Position numbers and translations under genes: made by a program. Positions 1-10,213 of a stretch of 64,000 bases of DNA are shown one piece after another. How positions within the stretch are numbered: position 1 is the first letter of the stretch; the number at the start of each line of letters is the position of its first letter. Location of the stretch: NCBI GenBank assembly GCA_902729315.2, contig LR746276.1:5716169-5780168 (forward strand). Reading direction: 5' to 3'. The notes beneath the pieces were generated by a model. The model searched no databases, was not told the origin of the DNA, and saw nothing but the letters and a program-made list of their open reading frames with translations. The stretch is from Spirodela intermedia (Eukaryota > Streptophyta > Magnoliopsida > Alismatales > Araceae).

Positions 1-429
1 AGTTTTGATTCTCAGTTTTCGAGATTCTTGAGAATCGAAATTCTTAATGTAAGTGGGAAGATGGTATTCAAGTGTTTCTAAAGTTTGTACAATTGTGAAT
101 ACCTTAATATATGACATATGAAGGAAATTGTAGAGCTCAAGGGTTGCAAACTAGTGACAAAAGCTCACTCCTCTGATCACTGTAGACATTCATGATGAAA
201 TGGTTGTCTTATTATAGGGAAAGTAATTATTGAAACATGTTTTAGATTAGGGATGGTCCTTCGACATTCAAACGTCAAAGTTTCAAGGTTTAATTCATTC
301 CAAAATTATAAAAAAATCTAATTCAATATGAAGCTTTGTTCTGGTGATTAATGACTGGGACATTACTTTGAAAAAATGAATCCAGATACAAATATAAGAT
401 TTTTTTTAAAACATAGTTCTAAAGTCAGG
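1..429. other. AT-rich intergenic, no gene seen
   Basis: Frequent stops in all frames, no recognisable domain and no RNA gene. Sequence similar to the stretch from about 430 onward recurs elsewhere in the window, whereas this part does not obviously do so. Confidence 0.5.
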
Positions 430-784
430 TCCTAAGAGCAGAGTTAATCATCATTTCGATTGACCTCTTTCTTCTCTCCCTTTACTATCGTCAAAGTTGC
501 ACTTCGTATATAATTGATTTGCAAATTTTCTGGTATTGATTCTTGTAAACCTTTTTGTAACTGATTGGCTACTTGTGCCAAGAGAACTTTAGGAACATGA
601 TAAAGAAAATAGGAATGAATTTTTTGGGATTTTGGTTACTGTTCAGTAAGTAAATCATTATGTTCAACATCATTAAGAAATAAGCAACGACAGAGGGCCA
701 GCAAGCCACTGTGATCATTCTCTTAGTCATCTTTGCTAGTGCAAGCCGTCGGCGACCGCTCAGGATACGGTTGAGTCGACCGGA
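430..784 (-). repeat. Family A 3' flank module, copy 1
   Basis: A stretch with 'gagttaatcatca', a run of TCTCTC, 'ttgattgcaaat' and later 'catct/cttgccagtg' lies immediately beyond the stop codon of every family A gene. Copies are at about 5500-5700, 18650-18840, 38010-38400, 50440-50850 and 56690-57116. It is seen only by eye, but the word order is kept, so it marks duplicated blocks rather than chance similarity. It has no open frame of interest and may hold the 3' UTR and terminator. Confidence 0.6.
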
Positions 785-1090
785 CTACTTGTCTGGTGGC
801 GGCTTGAATCCGCTATGTCCGGGATTCTTGGGCTTCGGAGACGGAGGCCCATAGTACTGTTTAAACACGGAGAATTTCCCCCTCATCTTTGTTGGAAACT
901 CCGCCATCTCTCTAGCCAGAACCCCTTTATCTCCTGGAGAGCTCGAACGGCAAGGATCAACGGCCGGAGGCATCCTGTAATGAGTTCCGGTGGGGCTCGG
1001 ATGGTCACCTGAGACAACACAGAACAAGCCGTCGAGTATGAGAAGGACAGCGACCGAATTTCGAGCGGTATTAGGTGTTGACCCTTCCAT
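785..1090 (-). CDS. A1: CIF-like secreted peptide precursor, 5'-rearranged
   Basis: Single-exon frame of 101 aa from the ATG at 1090; a further in-frame ATG at 1138 gives 117 aa. Its middle and C-terminus match A3, A4 and A5: PPAVD, SSSPGDKGV, EFPTKMRGKFSVFK, then YYGPPSPKPKNPG and FKPPPDK before the stop. The C-terminus is the most CIF-like of the set (Y-G-x-x-S-P-K-P-K, then F-K-x-x-P), although the residue before the Tyr is Tyr instead of the Asp usual for sulfation. The 5' half of the family signal peptide (MGSS...SLA) and the 5' UTR are deleted. The remaining hydrophobic run VAVLLILDGLFCVVSG is fused to former promoter sequence ('aggtgttgacccttccattga'), which supplies the new ATG. It may still work as a signal peptide, or it may be a 5'-truncated pseudogene. 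Confidence 0.5.
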   Translation of the reverse strand: MEGSTPNTARNSVAVLLILDGLFCVVSGDHPSPTGTHYRMPPAVDPCRSSSPGDKGVLAREMAEFPTKMRGKFSVFKQYYGPPSPKPKNPGHSGFKPPPDK

Positions 1091-2290
1091 TGAGCATGCC
1101 CGCGACGCTTTGTCTCTCCAATTTTTCTCTCCGGACAAATTAATTTCATGAAAACACGTAAAGATTATTATTTTGAAAATAGATTATCATCATTTTTACG
1201 AGCGTTCTCTTTTCAGCACTTTTCATTGTCTACCGCGGTTCGACTTCAATGTCTGGGCAGCGATGAGATGGCAGCTGTTGCCGAGTTTGTCAAATAAAAC
1301 TATGACCAACACGTCAGATGCCGACGAGTCCTCTCTCGCTTCTACTGACAATTACGTACCATCAAGACTCAACAACAACTCCAGGCATGTTGAATTACAA
1401 TCAAAATATTTAAATGGTATTTCTCGTTGTTCATGCGTAAGTGATATACAATTCCTCATTAAATTAAATGAAATAAATATTGATCGATGAAACAAAATTC
1501 TTCAACATGATATCATTAGTGCCTTCAACTTAGAAACATACTTTGTAAATTACGATTGTCATAAAAAGTCGACACATCAAATGGATCAGTTTGACGTCAA
1601 CATAAGCTCACCCGTGTGTTTACCCAACATAAAAGGAAAATACAGAGATCTTTATCTAATACCGATTGTGACCTGTCATTCTCGGGATCAACCGGAGTCA
1701 GGTTTGTAGAGTCATGTGTCGGCGAGTAAACTCCCTACCACTTACACAAGATCAATTAAATTGTTCTAATTAATCAACTAAACTCCTTCTATCATATTGA
1801 TACACCAATATATATATTGCTATAGAATTATCGAGTATTAAACCGTTCACCAATGATCATGTTTCTACTTCAGATAATCTTTATTTTACTATAAAATAAG
1901 AATTTATGGTTATCTTCCCCTAAGCTAATTCCAACATGAACCAGAATATAATGATCAACTCAAGTTCAGGAATGGGAAGAGATCTTTATATGTCACTGTT
2001 ATTTAGAACATACATTCTTTCGTATTGTTCTTCGGAAAGGTTGAGCTATCGATTGCTACAAAAGGTTTTCCTATCCACCCATCCTCACTTGATGGAATTC
2101 TGGTGCCTCTTGCTATATGGTCCGGCTCCTTTATTCCCTCTCCCCCCCTACCAACAAGGCTCGACAGTTTTAAGAATTTGTCCACGGATCAGAAGGCAAA
2201 AGGCAGCGTGAGATTCAATGTATAGCATCTGAGACTTGTTCCCATATTTTTTACATGCCAGAAGAATGTCCTATTTTAAAGTGCAATAGC
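1091..2290 (-). repeat. Family A 5' flank, spacer and B 3' flank, copy 1
   Basis: This stretch runs in the same order as 19270-20750, 38870-40270 and 51300-52790: the 'aaaatagattat' and 'cctcttttcagcac' words, the 'caaattcttcaacatgat' word, 'acatggaccagaatat' and 'gatcagaaggcaaaa' before the B gene. Short frames occur but none keeps coding across copies. I read it as duplicated spacer DNA. Confidence 0.6.
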
Positions 2291-2592
2291 AATGACTCCT
2301 GCCAAGAAACTCAAAAGCATATGTATATAGGAGAGGGGAATGAAGCATGGTACTGTAAATGAGACCCAACGGCTTCCGTGAGAAATAGTCTCTTGGTAAA
2401 CTGATTCTCCCGGAAATAGATGCTCCATTTAAGGGAGCCTATTTCAAAGGGTCCCTCGTGGACCATTTCTAAACGAAACAGACAGGCTAATTTAAGGGCA
2501 GCAATAGCATTTGCTGCAAGAAAAACATCCCAGTGACGTCCCATGACGAGGGGGGAAGAAGGTAGCAGACGGCAGCAAAGAGGCCCATGTTT
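2290..2592 (-). pseudogene. B1: decayed family B precursor
   Basis: The complement of 2590-2592 is ATG, with the family B context (CAT of 'aggcccat', then 'gtttcttctgctagtccttggtgagagggga' on the plus strand, as in B3). The first codons read MGLFAAV and then lose the family frame, giving hydrophilic and aromatic residues and an early TAG near 2490. No donor site like those of B2 and B3 follows. Exon 2 is only faintly visible around 2360-2440. The gene is dead, but it fixes Block I as an A-plus-B unit. Confidence 0.6.
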
Positions 2593-2599
2593 CTTCTGC

Positions 2600-3130
2600 T
2601 AGTCCTTGGTGAGAGGGGATGGCGCGTCGAGCAAGTTCTGCTTTCATAGCTTTCCCTTTCACCGCGTCTTCCAAATTGACGTCTTCGAATGCGTTTATAA
2701 TTACACCAACGGCTCACCAACTAGGACAGGCATGCTGACCTCGCTATCTGCGAAAAGCAGGCTCATTATTTTCTTTTCGCACAATCGGCCTTGACTAATT
2801 GTTTAAAATCTAATAATACAAGATTAATCTTCAGGCCTGGTTTTTACGAAAATGTTATTTATTATTTAATAACGTATATAATTAATTTTTAGTTATATCT
2901 CATTTATTTCCTGAACTTCATTTTCGTTCATTATTTCTTATTTTGGTTTTTAATTTATTTCACCTAGCGATTTTTATGTAACATGTAGGTCTCCATCTTC
3001 GTTAATATCTTAACAGCTCTGTAATTAGTAAGATTAATTATTTTTTCATGATATTAACATATATCTGAGGGACACAAACTAGGTAAACATACAAACATAA
3101 TAATATTTGGTATAATATCTTGGCTTATAA
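2600..3130 (-). repeat. Family B 5' flank, copy 1
   Basis: It shares 'ggcatgctgacctc', 'cgcacaatcggccttgac' and 'tcatgatattaac...cataataat' with 7290-7950, 21230-21700, 40660-41250, 54780-55460 and, in part, 22450-22640. It includes the TATA region of B genes. It holds no gene. Confidence 0.55.
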
Positions 3131-3611
3131 ACGGGGACACCATTCAATAGGGGGACAGAATTGATTGTCATCTCATTCTTTGATATTTTCTAAACAAAAA
3201 TTGTAATTATAAAGAATAATCATCAACAGGAAAAATTTTATCGTTGTTTTTTGGTCCATGTAACCTGCATCTACTCTCCAATGATACCATCCTTGATTTT
3301 ACTAAATCCTTAGATGCAAACATATTAAATTTTGGGGTCTACAACCTACTAGATTTTACAACTCTAGCCTACTCAGATTTCTTAAATGTCTTAAATTCTA
3401 TGGCTCTAAATGGTCAAAACTAGAGAAGCTCACTACTTCTCTCTTCAAGATTCCAGAGTTCTAGGCGGTCAAATTCCAGAGCTCTTTCAGATTCTAATGC
3501 TATAGGAGGCCAAATTAGAGTAGCCTTTTCTTTGACTTCAGGCACACCTTATCTCTCACATTTTAATGTAAATAAGATGGAAGGAGACTACCCAATGGTG
3601 AATATTTCATT
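3131..3611. other. AT-rich intergenic, nothing seen
   Basis: No open frame above about 60 codons, no domain and no clear repeat. Confidence 0.4.
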
Positions 3612-4880
3612 TGATGCTTGATCACGATATAGTGGTGTGAGGAATCGAATTCTTCTTCTTCATCATCACTTTCTTCTTATTCTTCTTTCCTTTGTTGAGA
3701 GGATCAGTAGCAACGGCGTAGTTGATCCCTTTCTTCTTCTCATTCTCGTTCTCCTTTCTCGTCCTGCTCATTCGCCTCTTATTCTGTCCTCGATATCGAA
3801 GGTGAGCGGGGTGGATGATCTTTTCTTTCTCCACAATCTTCTTCTCTTCGCTTCGAGCTTTCTATTCCCATGTAATCAGACGTCTTTCTCTTCGTCTTTC
3901 CTGCAAGAATCAAAGATATTTCTGTAGTCGTTCCCGTACTCTTTATCTTTGATCTATGTTCGTGCATTGTTCTCTTCCCGCCGTTCTCCTCTTGTTTCCG
4001 ATCCAGATCAGAGAGCTTTGTAGTCGTCGTTCTCCTCTGTTTCACGCGAAGATCCAATGGATTTTCTGACGTCATATTCCTCCACTTTCTGGCGAATATC
4101 AGCATGATATTCCGTCGTCGTAATCCTCGTTTTTCCGGTGAAGGTCCGTGATATGTTTTGTCCTCAAACTCTTATTTCCCGTGAAAATCAGCAGCCTTCT
4201 CGTCGTTTGAAAGCTCACTTTTTTTTCCGGTGAAGAACAGCAGCCTTCTCGTCGCCGAGATCTCTCGTTTTTCTAATGAAGAACACCGGTCTTCTCGTCG
4301 TCTAATCTCACGTTTTTCATTTGAAGAACCAGTTGATTTTCGGACTCGTTCTCCTCGACTTTTCGGCCAAGAATAGCTTGATTTCAGTCGTCGAACTCCG
4401 CATTTCTCAGGGGCACTTGACGAGTCGATCTTCATCCGATTTTCAGAGCTCAGGAGAGGGAGGATAGTTCACTTGATGGGTCGTCGAAAATCCTTATACT
4501 TCCGGTGAGAATCACGCGACCGTTCTTCCCCTTGAGTTCCTTCTTTTCCGTCGTGATTTTTCCTCTGTTTATTCCTCGTTCGTCAGGTGATTTCCGTCGT
4601 GATTTCTGTTCTCATTATTCCTCGTGATTTCCGTTTCGATTTTTCTTCCGATTACTCCTTGTTTTCTCGGTGTCTCCGGTTGCGAAGTTTGTTCCGTTTC
4701 TTCCTCGTTTTCCCTTTGTTTCTTCGTCGCGATCCTCCATCCGATTGTCCTCCATCGTCCGTGATTCATCGTCGAGATTTCCGTTCATTTTTCTCTTCAT
4801 TCGTCCCTCAAAGGAGAGAGAAGAGAGAGAAGAGATAGAAGAGAGAGAAAATATATTAATAATCCGGAATAAAATAAGAG
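3612..4880 (+). repeat. Pyrimidine-rich region with degenerate ~55-60 bp tandem repeats
   Basis: The plus strand is strongly C/T biased. Between about 4010 and 4400, phrases such as 'cagccttctcgtcg', 'tctcgtttttc' and 'tgaagaac' recur every 50-70 bases with substitutions. The long frames here on both strands (Arg/Glu/Lys-rich one way, Ser/Phe/Leu-rich the other) are what a CT-rich strand produces and are not credible genes. The tract ends in a purine-rich 'gagagagaagagaga' segment at about 4815-4850. It could be the leader or LTR of a degraded retroelement. Confidence 0.5.
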
Positions 4881-5499
4881 AGAGTAAAGAGCGAATATTC
4901 TCACGATAATCCGTATGAAAATTTTGAAAGAATAATTCGGGGAAATCACTATAAATATTTTCGGATCCTTAATGGCCCGAAAAAGGAATTTTTCTTAAAC
5001 GGGCGAAGATCCTTGTTCAGATTTTGGATCCCTTGTTTAAAGAAATCCTTCTATCCTGGAACCGAAAGTCAGATCCATTATTCCGATAATGGATCCGAAA
5101 CGCCTTTTTATTAGGCCCGCTAAGTTAGTTCATTACGCCTTTTAAATCAGACTCAATAAATAAACCAATTTAGATTTGACATCAGGCCAATAGTCAACTA
5201 AATTCACCTTCAATTTAGGCCCAAAAATTAAATCCATTTTATGTTAAATTCAGGCCAAATACTTAACTTAATTTCTCTGAATTTAAAATAAAATAAATAA
5301 TTATAAAATACATAAAATTTAAAGACCATTATGTAACATAAAATGTTCAAATATAGATGCCGGGTTATTATATCACCTTAAACTTAATTAGAATATTTAA
5401 GATCTTCATGTTAATAAATTATTCAAATTAATTCTTAACGAAATGACTAATCTACCCAATATGTTGTGATTACCATCAAAATACCTATGCCCTATAATC
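4881..5499. other. AT-rich filler, no gene
   Basis: Repeated motifs such as 'aggcc(c)aaa' with 'taaattcaggcc' appear, and no coding potential was found. Confidence 0.4.
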
Positions 5500-5700
5500 C
5501 AAATTCAGGTCCTAACATTGTTTCTCTCTTTTTATTTTCTCCCTTTACCATTAAATTGTTGCCGCTTTATATCACTATTGATAAATCATCGTGTTCTACA
5601 TCATCAATAAATAAATAACATGAGTAGGGATTTACCGAGTCAATGTGACGATTCTCTTCGTCATCTTTGCCAGTGAAAAGACGGCTGGCCTACCAGTGAG
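5500..5700 (-). pseudogene. Deleted family A locus (3' flank only)
   Basis: The sequence follows the family A 3' flank (TCTCTC tract, 'catctttgccagtg', 'ggcctaccagtgaggc' as beside A2) up to where the stop codon should be. At about 5720 it jumps to 'caggcttgctcatttggctgttcag', which in the other blocks lies upstream of the A gene (for example about 19620 and 39190). The coding region and promoter have been removed as one deletion, leaving an A-less Block II. Confidence 0.55.
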
Positions 5701-5719
5701 GCAGCGGGTTGATTATGTC

Positions 5720-6574
5720 AACATATCAGGCTTGCTCATTTGGCTGTTCAGGAAGAGTCAACTGTCCATGCTTCATTTACGCGTAGGAAACTTGACCTCT
5801 GGGTCTTGGGATGACGGACAACCTCGTGGAAACATATGACAGTCAAATTATTTAAAAGGTGTTCGCCATTGATCTTGTGTCAATGACATACTGTGCGTCA
5901 AATCAAATGAAAAAAAAAAGTATCCATGAAGGAAACCAAATTCTTAAACAGGATGTCATCAATGACTTCAAGTTGGATACCTTCCATGTAAAAACGGGAC
6001 GCGTCATAAAAAAAGACACATCAAATTGATCAGTTTTGTTTTAACATAAGCTGCAAAGTGTTTACCCAACTTATGCAAGAAAATGGCGATATCTCATACC
6101 TAGTATCAGTTGTGGCCTGCAATTCTAGAGATTGACTTCAATTGGATATGTGAATGGGTCATGTCTTGGCAGGCTATCGTGTTCCAATTTACACGAGAAC
6201 AACAAAATCTTGATTTCATTCCATCATATTGTACACAGTAAGTAGATGCTCGAAATATAACGCTGTTTAAAATATCTAATGACCCAGTATGTGCATCAAA
6301 TGATCTTCTATTTTACTACATATGTCATATATTTGTGTCCACCCGCCCTAAACGAAACTTAACATGGACCAGAATATGACAAATTCATCTTCGACAATGG
6401 GAGGAGATCTCTCTAACTCCCTGTTGTTTCGGATATGTGCAATCTCTTGTTATTGTTTGAAAAGGATGAGCTAATCCGTGGTTATGGAAGGCTTTCTCGT
6501 CCCTCTCGTGACCTGGTTCCTTCATTCCCTCTCCACCCCTACCAAAGAGGCTTGTCAGTTTTATAACCTCCTAA

Positions 6575-6612
<38 letters not shown>

Positions 6613-6827
6613 GCATCACTGGACAGTTGCAGTTAGCGAGAGACTGAAACATCCGAGTGCATATAAGTTAAAGCGACGACGGATCAGAAGGCAAAAAGAA
6701 GTTTGAGATTCAGCGTATAGTATGCGAGAATTCTTCCCTTATTTCTTACATGCAAGAAGAAGTCACTGTTTCAACGTGGCACGACAGTGAGTCCTATCTT
6801 CTGACTCAGAAGCTAATGATATGTCCA
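5720..6827 (-). repeat. Spacer and B 3' flank, copy 2, with (CT)n
   Basis: The order and words match 39190-40270 closely, for example 'aggaaaccaaattcttaaacaggatgtcat' and 'atatctcatacctagtatcag'. A CT microsatellite at about 6578-6610 lies at the same place as those at 20533-20567 and 40032-40048. 'acatgcaagaagaa' follows just before the B2 stop side. No gene. Confidence 0.65.
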
Positions 6828-7287
6828 TTATACAGGAGGCGGAGGCGGAGGCGAAGGACGGAAAGTCGCCCTGACCGGGTTCGTGTTCGGCGACGGCGGA
6901 CGCCGGTGTTTTCTTGAACGTAGGATTCTCCTCCCCGCTGCAGGAAATTCCGGTGTCTCTTCCTCTGGGCTAAACTTACTACCGGAGACCGTCTCCACCA
7001 TAGCCATGTCGCCGTTAAGGGGAGCTCTTAAGCTCACTCCAACGCCAGTATCTACAGTTTCATGTATACCAAGGTTAGCCGCGTCTGCGGCTCATAAAAG
7101 ATACACATAATGCGAGTTTCCGTGACGGGGAGTAGCTCTGGGGTAGCTTACCTGTGAGAAGGCAGAGGGCGTTCAGAAGGAGAAGTGCGGCAATAGCGGT
7201 CGCTGGGAGAAAAACAGCCCGGCGGAGGGGAAAGAATGCAGCAGAGGAGCTCCTGTTTTTTCTTTGAAATGGGATGGCCTCGGTCAT
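6828..7287 (-). CDS. B2: two-exon family B secreted peptide precursor, start codon altered
   Basis: Exon 1 is 7152-7287 and exon 2 is 6828-7051. Donor CACAG|GTAAGC and acceptor TGTAG|ATACTGG keep the frame (phase 1), giving 119 aa. The signal-peptide core is AAFFPLRRAVFLPATAIAAL continuing LLLNALCLLT. The middle has GDMAMVETVSG and an acidic PEEETPEFP, followed by the basic run RSRKHRR, which precedes PPSPNTNPVRATFRP and a final run of six prolines. The family ATG (as in B3) is AGG here, at 7252-7254. The only upstream in-frame ATG, at 7287, lies just 9 nt below the TATA box at 7296-7302, so it is probably upstream of the transcription start. Splice sites and mature motif are intact, so this is either a very recent loss of function or a gene with an unusual start. 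Confidence 0.6.
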
Positions 7288-7295
7288 GTTTCTGG

Positions 7296-7302
7296 TTTTA
7301 TA
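7296..7302 (-). promoter_or_regulatory. TATA box of B2
   Basis: TATAAAA on the minus strand in the context CTATAAAACC, which is identical upstream of B3 (21263-21269). B5 has CTATAAAAGC. In B3 it sits 53-59 nt before the ATG, a normal distance for a short 5' UTR. Confidence 0.65.
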
Positions 7303-8050
7303 GCTTTTCCCTTTGACCATGTCTTTGATTTGACGGATTCTTACGCGTTTATGACGGCATGCTGATCTCAGGTTTGCGAACAATGGGTCTCTTATTTTAT
7401 GTTCACACGATTGGCCTTTACCAGTTCCTTATAATACATTATATAGGATAAATACTCAAGTTAGCTTTTTCTGAAATGTCATTTTTTAGTGAAGATGGAA
7501 TATAATTGCTTCATCAGTTCATCTCATAAATTTCCTAAACTTTTTTTTTATTCAGCTATTTCTGATTTTGGGTTTCAATTTACTTCATCAAGAGCTGTTA
7601 GGGTAATGTATCCAATGGCATCTTCTCTGATATCCTAATACTTTGAAATGATTAAGTTTAGTTGTTTTGTCATGATATTAACACCCATATGTGAGATAGA
7701 AACTAGGTTAACTTAAAAGCATAATAATCTTTTCCAAAAGCATCCACTAATAACACAGTAGCTAAAAATCATAGGTGGCAGGACATGTAGTCATTACGGA
7801 TGCAATGTTCTTGCCCCATTTTCAATGTCTTGCCAATTTTTTTCGATCAGATAGAATGCTGAGAGAAAGGATTGGATATAGACCAAGCCTAAAAATCACC
7901 AAGATAACTGAAGTTCTGCAGTAATCATGGATCTTGACTAGATCTACTCAATTAAGGAGGATTCAATATATTCATGGGAGAATGGAGGTAACTGATGGCT
8001 TTATTAAAATGGGCTATTATCAATTGGTCAATGTACCATACTGTTTGGAA
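7303..8050 (-). repeat. Family B 5' flank and distal module, copy 2
   Basis: Matches 21270-21960 and 40660-41340 in order: 'gacggcatgctgatctc', 'gatattaacaccatat', 'cataataatctttcc', 'gatctactcaattaa', 'attcatgggag..atggaggtaa'. No gene. Confidence 0.6.
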
Positions 8051-10213
8051 ATAACCTTTTATATACAAGCATTAATTCTTCAACTGCAATGGGATGTACC
8101 TCATTGATCTACATGTAAGACACAAATTTTGGTCATTTTAGATTAGACAGTATCCTTGTTGGAATTTTTTCATATATGCTCTCAAGTTTTCTATATTTTT
8201 TTATTGTACTATAACTTGAAATGCACTTCAATCATTTATATCTAGAGCAGAATGCAACAAGCTAATGACCTTGTCATGAATGGAAATAAAGTCACATCAA
8301 AAATCATCTGTACATTGGTAATTTTTTATTACACTCCAAGAATTATGATCAAAAGCTTTAATAAATACTCGTATGGATTTTCCAATATCTACAATTGTTT
8401 CCATCAAACATAAGAGTATATATTTGTAATGATGTTCAACCCATTCACTTGTTGAAACACTAGTCATTCCTCAATGGTAGTTACTTCCTATGATTTGAGT
8501 TTAGCTCTAATACTAATTATTGGTTCCACTATCACTAGATAATTTAAGAGGGGGGATGAAATAATTTTTAATTTTCTATTTAATTAAGTATAATAAAATC
8601 TCTTTTATTTTATTTTATAAATTAAATATCAATTATATCTTGATATTAATATATAGATATAAAATAAATTAATAAGAGATTGTGTGCAATAAATTTTGAA
8701 AGTGGTTCAATCTAATTCCTTTGACCTACATCAACTTTCAAAGACTCCACCTTAATTCCACTATTCTACCACCTAAATATAACTACCTTATGGGCTTAGC
8801 TTTCCCTTACATGATAGACTCTCAAATCTATGTATCTATATAATAGAGGCCATACTTCTAATGGCCTTCACCTAGGTGTTAGTGCACCACAACTCACTCA
8901 ATATTTAACATATTATTAGTGCTCATTGACTAAGTGCACCATGACACTTTTCAGGTCACCACACATATCATTTGTATGGGGTTTGTGGATGCCCTCAGTG
9001 TTGACACATAGAGAATGTTTAAATACATTTAGTAAAAAAACTAATTTATAAATTATTCTTTGATGAGTCTAAAACATAAGTCATCTATATGCATGATGAT
9101 TATTTTTCATTGTGAGATAAGTTTAATTGATAAACATTCAAATCATATACTTTGATGATGCTCTATGCAATCTATGGCTAACATCGAATTCAATAGTCAT
9201 GCCCTTAAGACACTCTTTTATATTGAAGTAATGCAGCCCAATACTCTCTGAATATATGCACATCATGACAAGGGTTAATACATGTGACGAAGTTTCATGT
9301 ATATTTTGAAAAATCAAAGTCATCAATGAGATTCAAATCCAACACCTGAATAATATGAATAATATAATGTTAGTATAACAAATGTTTTAAATATCAAAGA
9401 CAGATTATGGTAGATATGAGATTTGAGCTCAAGAAGCAACCATAGTGGAAATGAGAAAAATGATAGCCTAATTATTCAATAAAGTATGGGTGCAATTTGA
9501 ATTCAGAGCACTATAACAACAAGTCAAAAATTGATTGAGATATTCAACACAAAAGTATATGATTAGTGACTGAAGCAAGGCTTGAACTCAAAACTTATCA
9601 CACTCTAGATGGTAACACATCGTCAAAATTCATAGACTAAATGATAAGTTCAACGATAATATGTTAACTTGACTTTGAAGACAAGTATGCCTATTGATTA
9701 GTTGAGTGTCTCTAGACACAATATCAAGGATATTATATGATGAAGAGTAAGGTTATCTTTCTCCACTAAGCCCTAAGGTAACTTGGGTGGTGAGGAAAGT
9801 GTAAAGTTAAGGCACAAGGTATTGTGAGCTAGATTTTGTTTGTGAAAGATGTTATTCTTTGAGAAAAACTTTACCCTAAGTTAAGCACATGGTGCCATGA
9901 GTTAAAACTAACTCATAAGGGTTAAATTTATGTGGAGATTGACAATTGTGTTGAAAAAGTTGAGCTAGTGATATTTTTGTTAAACAATTGTGAAAATCCT
10001 GAAGGGAGATCCTCTAGTATTAAACATAGCTCAAGAAAGATGAACTAGTATAAAATATGTGTCTACCATCATTGAGAGTGGGAGAGAAAGAAACTAGAAT
10101 ACTCATGTGACTTAGAGAAAAATTATAAGTGCATACTTCATAAATTGAGTTGGAATGTGTGTCGACACACAAAACACTAATTCACCCCCCTCTTGGTACC
10201 TCACTTAGCCACC
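8051..10213. other. AT-rich repeat debris without genes
   Basis: There is no credible coding frame. Two short motifs resemble the region around the primer-binding site of plant copia elements: 'gctctaatactaatt' at 8503-8517 with 'aagaggggggatgaa' at 8545-8559 (minus orientation), and 'ttcacccccctcttgg' at 10181-10196 (plus orientation). The remainder shows nothing I can name. Confidence 0.4.

Noticed and set aside
3622-4838. Several long overlapping frames on both strands
   Set aside because: Strong C/T strand bias and internal repeats produce open frames; no domain, start context or codon bias supports them.
7075-7151. Extension of B2 exon 1 through the donor site
   Set aside because: The GTAAGC donor and phase-matched acceptor give a product that agrees with B3.
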